Positions 34,101 through 43,100 of a stretch of 64,000 nucleotides of DNA are shown one piece after another. The notes beneath the pieces are model-generated. The model worked only from the letters and a program-made list of their open reading frames with translations, made no database searches and was not told the origin of the DNA. Both the position numbers and the translations under genes were made by a program. The stretch's first letter is position 1, and each line of letters opens with the position of its first letter. Source of the stretch: an uncultured Oscillospiraceae bacterium (lineage in GTDB: Bacteria > Bacillota > Clostridia > Oscillospirales > Oscillospiraceae). The stretch covers positions 93,195 to 157,194 of the forward strand of contig CAJOEH010000006.1 in assembly GCA_905233385.1 (NCBI GenBank), read 5' to 3'.

Positions 34101-35815
34101 ACCGCGAACTCTGGCTCGTGACCGGCAGCGACGTGATCGAAAAGGCTTCCGCCTACCGCGACCCCGCTCCCGGCAGCGCGGCGGATTTCGACCATATCAT
34201 CTTCCTGCGCGACAGCTCCGTCCGCAGAGAAGAACTGGAATCACGCATTCGCGGCAGGCGGATCGTGCTCACCCTGCCGGAGTTCTATGAAACGGTCAGC
34301 TCCACCCGGATCCGCGACTACGTGGACAAAAATATGGACGTGTCCATGCTGGTCGACCCGATGGTGCAGAGCTATATCTACGAAAAGAACCTCTATCTCC
34401 GCGCGCCGCAGTTCAAGCAGGCGATGCGGAAGCAGTCCTTCACGCTCGATTTTGCATGGAGCGGCCTGTGCTGCACGGCGACCCTCTGCCGCGCGGAGGA
34501 CGGAAGAATCCTCGCGCGCGCGGACGGCAGGACGATCCGCAGCACGGAGCTTTACGGCGTGCTGGGCTCCCTGCCCGGCGCGGAATACCTGCGCCGCCAC
34601 AGCTCCGGCAGAATGCTCCTGATCGAGACAGTGGTCCTTGAACCGGACGCGGACGCGGACTGCGCGCGTCTCGTCCTGACCGAGCTGCTGGCGCGGAGCC
34701 TGCCGGAGGATCACACCTACGCGCTCTGCCCGACGGCGGGCAAGGAATGGCTGACGGAGACCCTGCGGGAGCTGGGCTTCATGGCGCTGCCGGAGCAGCC
34801 GGACGTGCTGGCGGTGGATATGCGCACGCCGGTCATCCTGGTGCAGGATGTCCTGCGCCGCTTCAAGGAGCCGCACCGCAGCGACGACAAGGTGCGCGCC
34901 GCCGTGCTGGCCTCCCGGCCGCGCCTGCGGCGGACGATCTGCGACCTCTTCCCCGGCAAGCTCCTGCTCAGTTTTGACGCGGAGCTCCTGGACGCGGCGG
35001 TCATGGAGCGCGTGCGCTTCGCTGCGGGCGTGCGGCAGGCGCAGGAAGCAAAGACGCTCGGCAAGAGCATGTGCGTACCCTACGGCAGCATCCTCTCCGG
35101 CGAGATCGTCCCGAACGTCGTCACCAAGAGCCTGCACGTGGACAAGGCCTACGAAAACGACATCTATCATTTCCAAATCCGCGCTTTCCCGGGCTATTCC
35201 GACCTGCCGGGGCAGGTGCGCACCATCCGCGCCTTCCACCGGCCTGTCATTCTGGTCGACGACTTCCTGCACAAGGGCTACCGCATCGAAAAACTTGACC
35301 GCATTTTCCGGCAGGAACAGCTGGATATCCAGCGAATCGTGGTCGGCATCCTGTCCGGCCGCGGCCGCGACCTCATGCAGCTCGAGCAGCGGGAGGTCGA
35401 CTGCGAATACTTCATCCCGAATCTGCGCTATTGGTTCACCGAAAGCCTGCTGTATCCGTTTATCGGCGGCGACAGCGTCACCCGCGGCGACTCCATCGGC
35501 GGTTTGCTCCCGACGGCGAATCTGATCCTGCCGTACTGTATGCCGGACTTCCTGCGCGGCGTGGACGAGCAGTCCGTGCTGGAACTGTCCGAGACCTGCC
35601 TGCGCAACGCGCACGCGATCCTGCTTGCTTTGGAGCAGTGCCACCAGCGCAGCTTCGGCACCCAACTCACGCTCGGGCGTATGGCGGAAGCCCTGATCCG
35701 GCCGCGCGCGCCCTATCGCGGCAGACATCTGCAATACGATTTGAGCGCTCTGCCGTCCGGTTACGTCGCGGACGATATCGAGGCGTTTCGCCGCCTGCGG
35801 AGGACGCAGCTATGA
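31175..35815 (+). CDS. Giant HD / HEAT-like / nucleotidyltransferase / PRTase-like fusion protein
   Basis: The 1,546-aa protein. Residues about 170-260 look like an HD-type hydrolase (HTIGVHHLALHIARQAAQAG; ASLSHDIGKFG near 205; ANHSTWD). About 330-880 is helical and HEAT/ARM-like. At about 888 a cytidylyl/adenylyltransferase domain starts: VAFFPGTFDPFSAGHKRVVE with the nucleotide-binding GH, later LVTGSDVIEKAS and SSTRIRDYVDKNMD, which is the NadD/CoaD ending. About 1,090-1,230 may be GNAT-like. From about 1,260 a phosphoribosyltransferase-like fold follows, with RPVILVDDFLHKGYR near 1,356. No signal or membrane segments. It heads an operon with a Rossmann dehydrogenase-like gene (4-bp overlap) and a flavodoxin-like gene. 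A nucleotide or cofactor-related role is likely, but the exact reaction is unknown. Start ATG at 31175 behind GGAGGG. Confidence 0.8.
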   Translation: MLYQSLQERLSSGILQEDGLSQRSLKRLLKETEFFANLPKQLPQTRTVCAEVLAWCLPVMDRLWPAPEQGWLRECYDELSHRLYPDPQRAAMPKAQRQALDFFVTVLSWFLEKEADRFPYDPLTDVPSVTETELADSLIGEEYRRWQDAIRTAHFVALMRIGREIMPFDPASHTIGVHHLALHIARQAAQAGLPVDIPMVGAASLSHDIGKFGCRGDDARRIPYLHYYYTYQWLERQGLPKIAHIAANHSTWDLEFENLTLESLLLIYADFRVRGTRENGVETVKIYTLAESYDMILSKLFDVTPEKKRRYQTVYTKLADFERMLLSHGVCTAPDSAEMLPAAPQHPALLGENELPGALSDRMFENNIRLMYMITKDVTFGQMLEQARGEKNLHRIRTYLRVFEEYNTYMTGQNKRRTLALLYELLTHHQGDVRRRSAMIMGQILANSGPKYRKELPASAPVTAMVPATAAFLEEAMQLWERYMDMCLHPDHKIAAKHALRISNSLKIIVASLVKNCDAHEVQHFLDPLFDRLPDAKGEALFALVDTFHYIPPEFLNGERIGTLLTQFIRLLPAEEPLAVLVLRRLDKLAPYLNEEQTAQLRTAVETLPDRKSFAADFVENRIRRRLGLQTKPLAMSVAQIYLSNLKNAVHWMVKLTQIDALTDDLTEHPEHAFHTAMHLSNLLCVSEHLPVRERAGRALLQMQDRLTVEEQNEIIVDLLRELETGQDEISAYIPRYLGVMIARLPAKELNECLEFLEGHIRQSSARTAAACLSTVSRLLEALSEPSCEQTDRLLGLLLAGVSHYDDTIHDTALTVLCEDVLANERIPKEIRRGYYFRAGKKLLTLLSEPRDGRFTFFTMAAMLNRVYRFLVECRVDGTSFLLPEAKPVAFFPGTFDPFSAGHKRVVEEILARGFEVYLAIDEFSWSKLAIPKLLRRQIASMSVADRMDVYLFPDEIPINIAYPSDLKQLRALFSNRELWLVTGSDVIEKASAYRDPAPGSAADFDHIIFLRDSSVRREELESRIRGRRIVLTLPEFYETVSSTRIRDYVDKNMDVSMLVDPMVQSYIYEKNLYLRAPQFKQAMRKQSFTLDFAWSGLCCTATLCRAEDGRILARADGRTIRSTELYGVLGSLPGAEYLRRHSSGRMLLIETVVLEPDADADCARLVLTELLARSLPEDHTYALCPTAGKEWLTETLRELGFMALPEQPDVLAVDMRTPVILVQDVLRRFKEPHRSDDKVRAAVLASRPRLRRTICDLFPGKLLLSFDAELLDAAVMERVRFAAGVRQAQEAKTLGKSMCVPYGSILSGEIVPNVVTKSLHVDKAYENDIYHFQIRAFPGYSDLPGQVRTIRAFHRPVILVDDFLHKGYRIEKLDRIFRQEQLDIQRIVVGILSGRGRDLMQLEQREVDCEYFIPNLRYWFTESLLYPFIGGDSVTRGDSIGGLLPTANLILPYCMPDFLRGVDEQSVLELSETCLRNAHAILLALEQCHQRSFGTQLTLGRMAEALIRPRAPYRGRHLQYDLSALPSGYVADDIEAFRRLRRTQL

Positions 35816-36753
35816 CGAAGAACGGATCGCTGTACCCCGGTCGGACCGGCCTGCGGCTGACCCTCGTGGGGCTGGGCGACGTCGGCGGCACCCTGCTGAC
35901 CGCCCTGAAGCTGCTTGGCGACGAGATTGACGAGATCGGTATTTATGACCCCTATGAGCCGCTGATCGACCGCTACTGCATGGAGCTCGGGCAGGTGCTC
36001 GAGCGCCCGTCGCCGAAGATCGTGCGCCGCGCGCCGGAAGCCCTGTTCGACTGCAACGTCTTCCTCTTCGCCGCCTCGCAGGGCGTTCCGCCGGTCGGCG
36101 CGGAGGGCGACGTGCGCATGGCGCAGTTTGCAGGCAACCGCGAGCTTCTGAAAAAGTATACAAGACAGGCGAGAGATACCGAATTTTCCGGCCTGTTCTG
36201 TCAGGTCTCCGACCCGGTCGACCTGCTCTGTCAGTGCGTCTATTGGCAGTCGAATTCGGACGAAAACGGCGCGTTTGACGGGCGCGGCCTGCGCAGGGAG
36301 CAGATCGTCGGTTTCGGTCTCGGCGTGATGGCGGCGCGGGCGCAGTACTACGCGCGGCAGCGGGGGCTTGATCCGGAAAAGATCGCCGCCTTCGGCCCGC
36401 ACGGCGCGGGGCTCGTGGTCGCGAACGATCTTGAAAACTATGACGACGAATTATCCCGTGCGCTGACGGCGCAGACCGTGGAAGCCAACAGGGAAGTGCG
36501 CGCGCTTGGCTTCAAACCCTATATCGCGCCCGCGCTGTCCTCCGCGTGCATCAGCCTTTTGAACCTGATGCGCGGGCGGCCGTTTTACGGCGCGATCCCG
36601 ACGGACGGCGTTTGGTTCGGTACGTCGGCAAAGTGGACGGAGCGCGGCGCCGCGCCGCTGTACGACGTTTCGGCGCTGCCGCCGCTGCTGCGCGGCAGAA
36701 TCGAGGCCGCCATTCGGGAATTGAAGGAGTGGGAACCGCAATGCAAAACCTGA
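35812..36753 (+). CDS. NAD-dependent dehydrogenase-like protein (lactate/malate dehydrogenase fold)
   Basis: The 313-aa protein starts at the ATG at 35812, sharing ATGA with the end of the giant gene. The N-terminal Rossmann motif LTLVGLGDVGGTLL (17-30) is followed by an acidic IYDPYEP where LDH/MDH enzymes hold the NAD ribose. FLFAASQGVPPVG and FCQVSDPVDLLCQ parallel the LDH sequence around the substrate loop and the NP-D motif. A FGPHGAGLVVAND segment sits where the catalytic His of LDH/MDH is expected. It does not look like a standard housekeeping lactate or malate dehydrogenase, so the substrate is open. Confidence 0.75.
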   Translation: MTKNGSLYPGRTGLRLTLVGLGDVGGTLLTALKLLGDEIDEIGIYDPYEPLIDRYCMELGQVLERPSPKIVRRAPEALFDCNVFLFAASQGVPPVGAEGDVRMAQFAGNRELLKKYTRQARDTEFSGLFCQVSDPVDLLCQCVYWQSNSDENGAFDGRGLRREQIVGFGLGVMAARAQYYARQRGLDPEKIAAFGPHGAGLVVANDLENYDDELSRALTAQTVEANREVRALGFKPYIAPALSSACISLLNLMRGRPFYGAIPTDGVWFGTSAKWTERGAAPLYDVSALPPLLRGRIEAAIRELKEWEPQCKT

Positions 36754-37811
36754 CGATCCTCTCCTGCGGTCGTAACGACCGTTTAGAGCGGCTGCTTTCC
36801 GACATTCCCGCACTCAACGGTGCGGAACGAATCGACGCGGCCGCGATCGGCGCGCACGACCTGCGCGGCAGACGACTGCTCTTCACCGTCGCGGTCGACG
36901 CTTACGGCGAGGACGCGGCGCTGTGCGAACTGCTCCGCTTCCTGCGGTCACACCCCGACTGCCTGCACGGGGCGACGGCCGCCGTGATCATCGACGGCGC
37001 GACCGAGCTGGACACAAAGGACATCGCGCGGCGGCTGATCTTCGCCGCGAATTTCGCCGGCTGCGCCTTTCCGGGGAAACCCCTCGTGGAGGCGACCGGC
37101 TCCCTGCAAAACCTTGCCGTCCTGCAAAAGAAGAACGGCCTGCCGGGCCTGGACGAGACCTATCGCTTCGCCGTTTCTGCCCTGCTGGAGCGGCTGCTTT
37201 CGGAAGAACCGGTCAAAAAAGACCGCCCGAAGCTGCTGGTGCTGCACGCCTCGGACCGCGAGACCTCCAACACCCTCGCGCTGGGCGAACTCGTCACACG
37301 GCAGCTTCCGGACTTCGAGATCGAAACGATCTCCCTTCGCAACGGCACGATCCACGACTGCCGCGGCTGTTCGTACACGATCTGCTCGCATTTCGCGGCG
37401 CAGAGCAGCTGCTTTTACGGCGGCGCGATGGTGGACGAGGTCATCCCCGCTGTGCTGAACGCGGACGCGCTGCTCCTGCTCTGCCCGAACTACAACGACG
37501 CGGTCGGCGCGAATATCACGGCGTTCATCAACCGCCTGACCGGACTGACCGTCAGCAACGCCCTCTACGGGCGCAGTCTGTACGCCGTCGTCGTCTCCGG
37601 CTATTCCGGCGGCGATCTGGTGGCGCAGCAGCTTTTAGGCGCGCTGTGTCTCAACAAGGCGCTGTCCCTGCCGCCGCGCTTCTGCCTGATCAAGACCGCG
37701 AACGATCCCGGTACGGCACTGCAGCTCCCGGGCATTGCAGAGGAAACGCAGGCCTTCGCCGCCGCGATCCGCGCCAGACTGAAATGTGCTGCCATGAACC
37801 AAAACTGCTGA
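36741..37811 (+). CDS. Flavodoxin-like NADPH-dependent FMN reductase domain protein
   Basis: The 356-aa protein starts at the ATG at 36741, overlapping the previous gene by 13 bp. The first about 160 residues are of unknown type (an alpha/beta domain). From about 166 a flavodoxin-like fold follows: KLLVLHASDRETSNTLALGE with the phosphate-binding loop, then DCRGCSYTICSHFA with closely spaced cysteines, as in iron-sulfur flavoproteins, NADALLLLCPNYNDAVGANI and VVVSGYSGGDLVAQQ. It probably binds FMN and moves electrons, perhaps for the dehydrogenase-like neighbour. Confidence 0.75.
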   Translation: MQNLTILSCGRNDRLERLLSDIPALNGAERIDAAAIGAHDLRGRRLLFTVAVDAYGEDAALCELLRFLRSHPDCLHGATAAVIIDGATELDTKDIARRLIFAANFAGCAFPGKPLVEATGSLQNLAVLQKKNGLPGLDETYRFAVSALLERLLSEEPVKKDRPKLLVLHASDRETSNTLALGELVTRQLPDFEIETISLRNGTIHDCRGCSYTICSHFAAQSSCFYGGAMVDEVIPAVLNADALLLLCPNYNDAVGANITAFINRLTGLTVSNALYGRSLYAVVVSGYSGGDLVAQQLLGALCLNKALSLPPRFCLIKTANDPGTALQLPGIAEETQAFAAAIRARLKCAAMNQNC

Positions 37812-37815
37812 CAAT

Positions 37816-37944
37816 TTGGAGTTGGAAGAACGCTATATTCTTTACGGAAATCCGACATTTCTTGATAAGTATACTCAATTCCTCGAAACGCTGCATAAAC
37901 ACCGCCGTTTCTTTGAACTCCTGACGCGAGCCGATGAACTGTAA
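37816..37944 (+). pseudogene. Possible 42-codon gene remnant
   Basis: An open frame with protein-like composition (LELEERYILYGNPTFLDKYT, then HKHRRFFELLTRADEL) ends inside the terminator stem. It has no ATG and no ribosome site; it may be the tail of a lost gene or a TTG-started small protein. Confidence 0.3.
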
Positions 37945-37963
37945 CGCTTATCGGCTCGTTTTT
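37927..37963 (+). terminator. Terminator of the giant-protein operon
   Basis: CGAGCCGAT and ATCGGCTCG (9-bp perfect arms) are followed by TTTTT. Confidence 0.8.
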
Positions 37964-37968
37964 GTCGT

Positions 37969-38043
37969 TCAAAGATCGTCAATGATTGAGCAAACAATAG
38001 TGCAGTATGGGTCAATGCGCCGCACGATTCCGGTTGCTTTCAT
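37969..38043 (-). pseudogene. AbrB fragment, copy 2
   Basis: The ATG at 38043 starts MKATGIVRRID, identical to copy 1 at 29368 for 11 codons, then changes to unrelated sequence and stops after 24 codons. The about 70 bp upstream (38044-38115) match the DNA upstream of copy 1 (29369-29441), including CTTGCGTTTCTATTGTCTGC. It is a short remnant without a functional domain. The stretch to 38335 otherwise holds only the duplicated promoter at 38238. Confidence 0.8.
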
Positions 38044-38237
38044 ATCGTAAACTCTCCTTTGCTGATCTTTCTTGCGTTTCTATTGTCTGCAAACAAAGGG
38101 GAATTATGCAGCCGCGCGAGGATGGGATGATGAGATGGAGCGGCGCCGCTGATTTCTTCGGCAAATGCGGCAGCAGATGATGCGCTGAAATGATTCGGCA
38201 GACGAAGATTCGGATTTGCGATCAAAAGCAGCGGCGA

Positions 38238-38266
38238 TTGCATTTTCACGGGGCTGGCAGTATAAT
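38238..38266 (+). promoter_or_regulatory. Promoter of the membrane-protein gene (copy of the 24.1-kb promoter)
   Basis: TTGCAT and TATAAT, spacing 17 bp, followed by ATCAGTACAGA and GCTTCGCAGAGGAAAA, as at 24.1 kb. Confidence 0.65.
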
Positions 38267-38335
38267 CAGTACAGAGCAGCTGCTTCGCAGAGGAAAAACA
38301 ACACGACATATCGGGCTTTAGAGGAGAAAGAGTCA

Positions 38336-38944
38336 ATGGATTTGAACAAAACGATCGCAAAAGTCGGCGCGGGGATCGTAACGGCGACAGTTTTTCTGTT
38401 TGCGCTGTTTTTGATCATCAACGATCCTGCGGGATACTACTATGTGTGCCTGATCCTGCCGCTCGGGTTTCTTATGATGACGGCAGGCCTTCACAACGAA
38501 TGCAAAAACGACCGCAAGGTCGCCGCGAATATCGGTTTGATCCTTGCGGCGGTGTACGGTACGTTTGCTATGCTGGTCTACTTTACACAACTGACCACAG
38601 TACACAACGAACAGCTGACCGAACAGGCGGCAAAGCTGTTGGAATTCGGCAGGTTCGGGCTGATCTTCAACTATGACCTGCTCGGCTACGGTATCATGGC
38701 GCTTTCGACTTTCTTCACAGGGCTTTCGATGAAGGCAAAGAACAAAGCGGACAAGTGGCTCAAAGCGCTTATGATGATACACGGAGCGTTCTTCTTCAGC
38801 TGTACGTTTATGCCGATGACGGGAATGTTCTCAAAGATGTCGTCCGGCGGCGACGGCCTCGGCGGAAGGCTCGCGCTTGTTGCGTGGTGCGTGTATTTTC
38901 TCCCTGTCGGAATCCTGTCTTTTCTTCATTTCAGAAAAAGATGA
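38336..38944 (+). CDS. Integral membrane protein of about 202 aa, unknown function
   Basis: It starts at the ATG at 38336 behind GAGGAGAAAG. Hydrophobic helices lie at about residues 10-30, 38-52, 64-85, 105-125, 140-160 and 178-197, so five or six membrane spans. A helix start (VGAGIVTATVFLFALFLIIN) and the short polar loop HNECKNDRKVAAN are the clearest landmarks. No transporter or enzyme signature recognised. It is separated by 34 bp from the NlpC/P60-like gene downstream and may be co-transcribed with it. Confidence 0.7.
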   Translation: MDLNKTIAKVGAGIVTATVFLFALFLIINDPAGYYYVCLILPLGFLMMTAGLHNECKNDRKVAANIGLILAAVYGTFAMLVYFTQLTTVHNEQLTEQAAKLLEFGRFGLIFNYDLLGYGIMALSTFFTGLSMKAKNKADKWLKALMMIHGAFFFSCTFMPMTGMFSKMSSGGDGLGGRLALVAWCVYFLPVGILSFLHFRKR

Positions 38945-38978
38945 AATAAAGCGGATGAATAAGGCGTGAGGTTTTCGG

Positions 38979-39401
38979 ATGGAGAAACTGACAGAGAATA
39001 TGATCCGTTGGGCTGAAAGCAAACTTGGCAGCCCAGAGTATGCAGGCTGGTGTCTTGCGTTTATCGAGGACGCGCTTGAAATCAGCAATCAAATCGAAAT
39101 ATTCGGCGGAGATTCCGCGAAGGAATCCTGCGAGATGTACAAGGACGCGCTGCGGGACGGCGTTCCGGAGCGAGGCGCGTTCGTATTCTACGACTGCCTG
39201 TGTCCGGGCGAAAACGGCCCGGTCAACTGGGGGCATTGCGGCGTCAGTCTCGGGGACGGCCGGGTGATCCACGCGTGGGACAAAGTCCGGATCGACGACT
39301 ATCCGGCGATCGAAAAGCTGACGGCCCTGACCGGAGATCATCCGAAATACCTTGGCTGGGTGCCGCTTGAACGCGTATTAAATCAAAAACCGAGCGTGTA
39401 A
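38979..39401 (+). CDS. NlpC/P60 or CHAP-like peptidase-fold protein
   Basis: The 140-aa protein. The likely catalytic Cys lies in AGWCLAFIEDAL (about residue 25) and the His in VNWGHCGVSLGDGRVIHAWD (about residue 84), the order and spacing of NlpC/P60-type cysteine amidases. No signal peptide, so it may act inside the cell, be exported with a partner, or be a prophage-derived lysin-like relic. Start ATG at 38979; weak ribosome site. Confidence 0.65.
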   Translation: MEKLTENMIRWAESKLGSPEYAGWCLAFIEDALEISNQIEIFGGDSAKESCEMYKDALRDGVPERGAFVFYDCLCPGENGPVNWGHCGVSLGDGRVIHAWDKVRIDDYPAIEKLTALTGDHPKYLGWVPLERVLNQKPSV

Positions 39402-39432
39402 TTTCACAAATCGATATTTATAGGGGGCGAGC

Positions 39433-39927
39433 ATGATGTTGGAATTACTGAAAGTGAGATTTTCAGAACAAAAGAAACTTCATCCGGATTTGGAATGGTC
39501 TGAGGTGGAGCAGAGGCTGCGCGAGGTTCCTGCTGCCATCACGATTTTGCAAAAAATGGAGGAAAGCGGCGGTGAGCCTGACACCATAGGGTATGACGAA
39601 AAGACGGGGAAACTCATTTTCTGTGACTGTGCAAAGGAATCGCCCGTCGGGCGCAGGAGCCTGTGCTATGACGAAAAGGCGTTGCATAGCCGCGCTAAAA
39701 ACCCGCCGTCAAGCAGCGCCGAACGGAAAGCGAAAGAGATCGGCATATCGATGATGACAGAGGAACTCTATCGTCGACTGCAAAGTCTCGGCTCATTTGA
39801 TCTGAAAACGTCAAGCTGGATCGCTACGCCGGAGGATATCCGCAGCAAGGGCGGCGCGTTGTTCTGCGAACGGCGCTATGATACCGTTTTTACTTTTCAC
39901 ATGTCTGAACACCGGACTCAACGATAA
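39433..39927 (+). CDS. DUF4256-family protein, C-terminus probably shortened
   Basis: The 164-aa protein starts at ATG ATG at 39433/39436 behind AGGGGG. It shows the DUF4256 pattern: HPDLEWSEVEQRLRE, GGEPDTIGYDEKTGKLIFCD, KESPVGRRSLCYDEKALHSR, FDLKTSSWIATPEDIRSKGG and ALFCERRYDTVFTFH. Family members usually continue after the YH with a short glycine/arginine-rich end; here it changes to MSEHRTQR and stops. The truncation point is about 30 bp before an AAATTCCGGTTTGCAGAG boundary motif also seen elsewhere in the window. Function of the family unknown. Confidence 0.78.
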   Translation: MMLELLKVRFSEQKKLHPDLEWSEVEQRLREVPAAITILQKMEESGGEPDTIGYDEKTGKLIFCDCAKESPVGRRSLCYDEKALHSRAKNPPSSSAERKAKEIGISMMTEELYRRLQSLGSFDLKTSSWIATPEDIRSKGGALFCERRYDTVFTFHMSEHRTQR

Positions 39928-40015
39928 AACTCCTGCAATTTATGGGACTGAAACATTGACAAATTCCGGTTTGCAGAGATGAATGGAAAGAAGCGGGCTG
40001 TGTGAAATCACATTG

Positions 40016-40050
40016 AAAAGGACGATGCTCCGGCGGAGCGTCGTCCTTTT
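40016..40050 (+). terminator. Terminator before the secreted-protein gene
   Basis: AAAAGGACGATGCTCC pairs with GGAGCGTCGTCCTTTT around GGC (one mismatch), with T-run. The 39928-40188 stretch holds nothing else. Confidence 0.85.
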
Positions 40051-40188
40051 GCGTATCTTGGCGGAAATATCTCTTGTAATTCCTGCGGTTTTTCGGTATG
40101 ATAACAATAGTATAATGCACGATTATGGCCCTGCGCAAACCGCCGCGGCCGGACGCTGCGACGATATTTCAGAATGGAGACACAGCCC

Positions 40189-43100
40189 ATGAAAAAGCGA
40201 CTTCTTTCCATCCTCCTTGCGCTCGCCCTCTTCGCCACCCTCCTTCCTGCGGTGACGCTGCGGGGCGCTGCCGACACGATTGTCGGATACCACAGCACAG
40301 ACGGCCAGACCTGGACGTCGTATACCAACACGACTTCTCTGATCAATACGATCCAGAAGCAAAACGGCACGCACTACGTGCGAATGGAAGCGGACTGGAA
40401 TCTGAAATCGACGATCAGTGACCGCATCACCATCAATTCCTCCGCCGACGTCACGATCTATATGCAGGGGCACGTCATCGACCGCGGACTGACCAGCCAA
40501 GGCGCTTACGGAAACGTATTTCTCGTCGAAGCAGGCGCAGCTCTCGTCCTGGACGGCGGAACAGCGGCGGAACAAGAGACGCGGCATCTGGATGGCAGCA
40601 ATCAGCCCACGGTCAAGGGCTACAACGTCAGCACCGCCAGTCCCGGCACGCTGACGACGCTGACCGGCGCGAATGAGGTCAAAGGCGCGGTCCTCACCGG
40701 CGCCTACACGAAGCAGGACGGCGGCTTGTTCGGAGCAGGCGCGTCCTATTACGGCGGTGCGATCCAGATGCTCGGGGAAGACACCTCGGTCAGGCTGATC
40801 AACGTGACGGTCGTCGGCAACCGGACGAATTTCGGCGGCGGCGCGATCAACGTGGACAACACGGGAAACACGGTCACGCTGGAAAACAGCAGGCTGATCT
40901 ATAACTACGCCGGCGAACACGGCGGCGGCATCCGTATGAACGGCACCCAGTTCGACAGCATTCTGAACGCCTACACCTGCACCCTGAACATGACGAACAG
41001 CGCCATCAGCAACAACTACTCCGGGCGAAACGGCGGCGGCGTCGAAACGGACGCCGTGTTGACGCTGAAAGGCGACGGAAACAGTTATATTTCCGACAAC
41101 GTCTGCGCCGGGTACAACAACGGCAGCAATTACGGCGGCGGCGGAGGCATCGACGTTTATAAAGGCGCGGCCTCGATCAGCGGCGTCATCATCGACAACA
41201 ACAAGACGAACAGCTATCAGGGCGGCGGCATTCTGCTCGAAGGCTCCGCCGACAGCGAGATCAAAAACTGCATAATTACAAACAATACGGCTGCGGGCAG
41301 TTACGGCAAGGGCGGCGGCGTGTTCCTGAAATACGGCGGCAGCACGATCTCGGATTGCACGATTACCGGCAACAGCGCCGGTACGGGCGGCGGCGTGTAT
41401 CTCGACAGCGCGGACACCGACGCGACCGTGAATCTCGGCGGCATGCTGAACATCTCCGGAAACACGACCTCGAATCTCTATCTCTCCGCCGGTACCTATC
41501 TCAGCCCGAGCCAGAACGGCTCGTCCGTCATCGGCATCACCGCGGCAGGCATCAGCGGCGACCGGCAGCTAAGCAAGGACGCCGGGACCTATCCCACTTC
41601 CCCCTACGTCTACGACGGCGGCGGATACGGCTTTCAATGGTTCAACGATCCGACGGACGCGCGGTATCGCTACCTTTATATCGTTACCTCCGGGGCGGAC
41701 ACGATGCCCGCAGAACAGTCGATTGCGCTCGATTATGCGGAGGAAGTCAGCGGCGGGTACAACAACGGCGCGTACAAGCTCATCAAGGCGGCGTATTCCA
41801 CCTCCTCGGCGGCGGATTCCCTGAACGAAAACGACGCGGTCTGTTTCTATTCCGACGGCTATTTCTTCGACGATCCCACGGCGTACAACGAGCATCTTGC
41901 TTCCATGTCCATGGCGCTGGTGACCGCCGGCTTTACGACCAACTGGGGCGGCCTGAATACGCAGTATTATACCGGGACTACGCCGGACGACCCGCTGACC
42001 GCGGTGCGCTACAACAACAAGCACGCCCATATTCGCCAGCTTCTTTCCAACCTCGGCTTCGCCGACGCGGCTTTCTACGCCAGTGAGATGGAGCTCTCCG
42101 AGCCCATGATGGACACGATCGGCGTGGCGATCTCCCATAAGGCGCTGAAAACCGCCGACGATACGGACACCGGGAAGATCCTCGTGCCGGTCGTGGTGCG
42201 AAGCAACGGCTATGAGGATGAATGGGCGAGCAACTTTACGCTCGGCGCGGGTGGTGAAATGGCGGGAGGGGAATCCCTCGGCTTTGCGATGGCGGCCAAC
42301 ATGGTCTACAGCGAGATTCTGGACTATCTCGGCCATTACGGTCTGACCGACGCGGCGCAGCAGGGCAGGCTGATCTTCTGGGTCGTGGGATATTCCCGCG
42401 GCGGCGCGACGGCCAACCTCGCGGCAAGACGGCTGCTCGACGGCGCGAGCCCGACGATCGACGTCAGCGCGGTACTGTCCGACACGAACGCCGGCACAGC
42501 CCTCTCAAATTATGTCACGGGCAGCTCTATGGCGGGCCGTGCCTTTGCCATCGGCGATAACCAAGTCATCAGCTACACCTTCGAGGCGCCGCAGGGCGGC
42601 ACCGACGCGGCGCAGGCCTACCTCGCCACGCCGGAGAAGTATTTCACCCTGCATAACGTCATCAGCGCGATCGACCCCGTGCCTTACGTCGCGATGACCG
42701 CGTTCGGCTTCAAGCGTTACGGCGTCGACCACTATGCGCCCGGCCTGACCACCCTGACGCCGACCGCGTCAGAAAGCGCGTACACCTTTACCCATGCGGA
42801 TCACACCCATACCGTTGCAGTGAAGACCATCACTGCGGGCGGCAGGACCGTCACGACGTACCGCGACAACGACTGCTTTGTCGTGCCGGTCGACCTGACG
42901 GCCAACAGCGCGGAAACCACCGCGTATCTGCCGCTGCGGACGGAGCTGCTGCGGCAATATCAACTGTTGAACCCTTATATGATCTACGACGATTATTTTG
43001 AATTCGCGGAGATCAACTATTCCAGCGCGGTCTTCGGCAGCGGGTTCAATCCCACGGTGACCTGTTCCATGTCCCGCGAGGAGTACACGGCCTATCTCAT

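Noticed and set aside
31175..35815. Assigning the giant protein as nadD or coaD
   Set aside because: Only one internal domain resembles these enzymes; length, extra domains and operon partners do not fit a housekeeping NAD or CoA gene.
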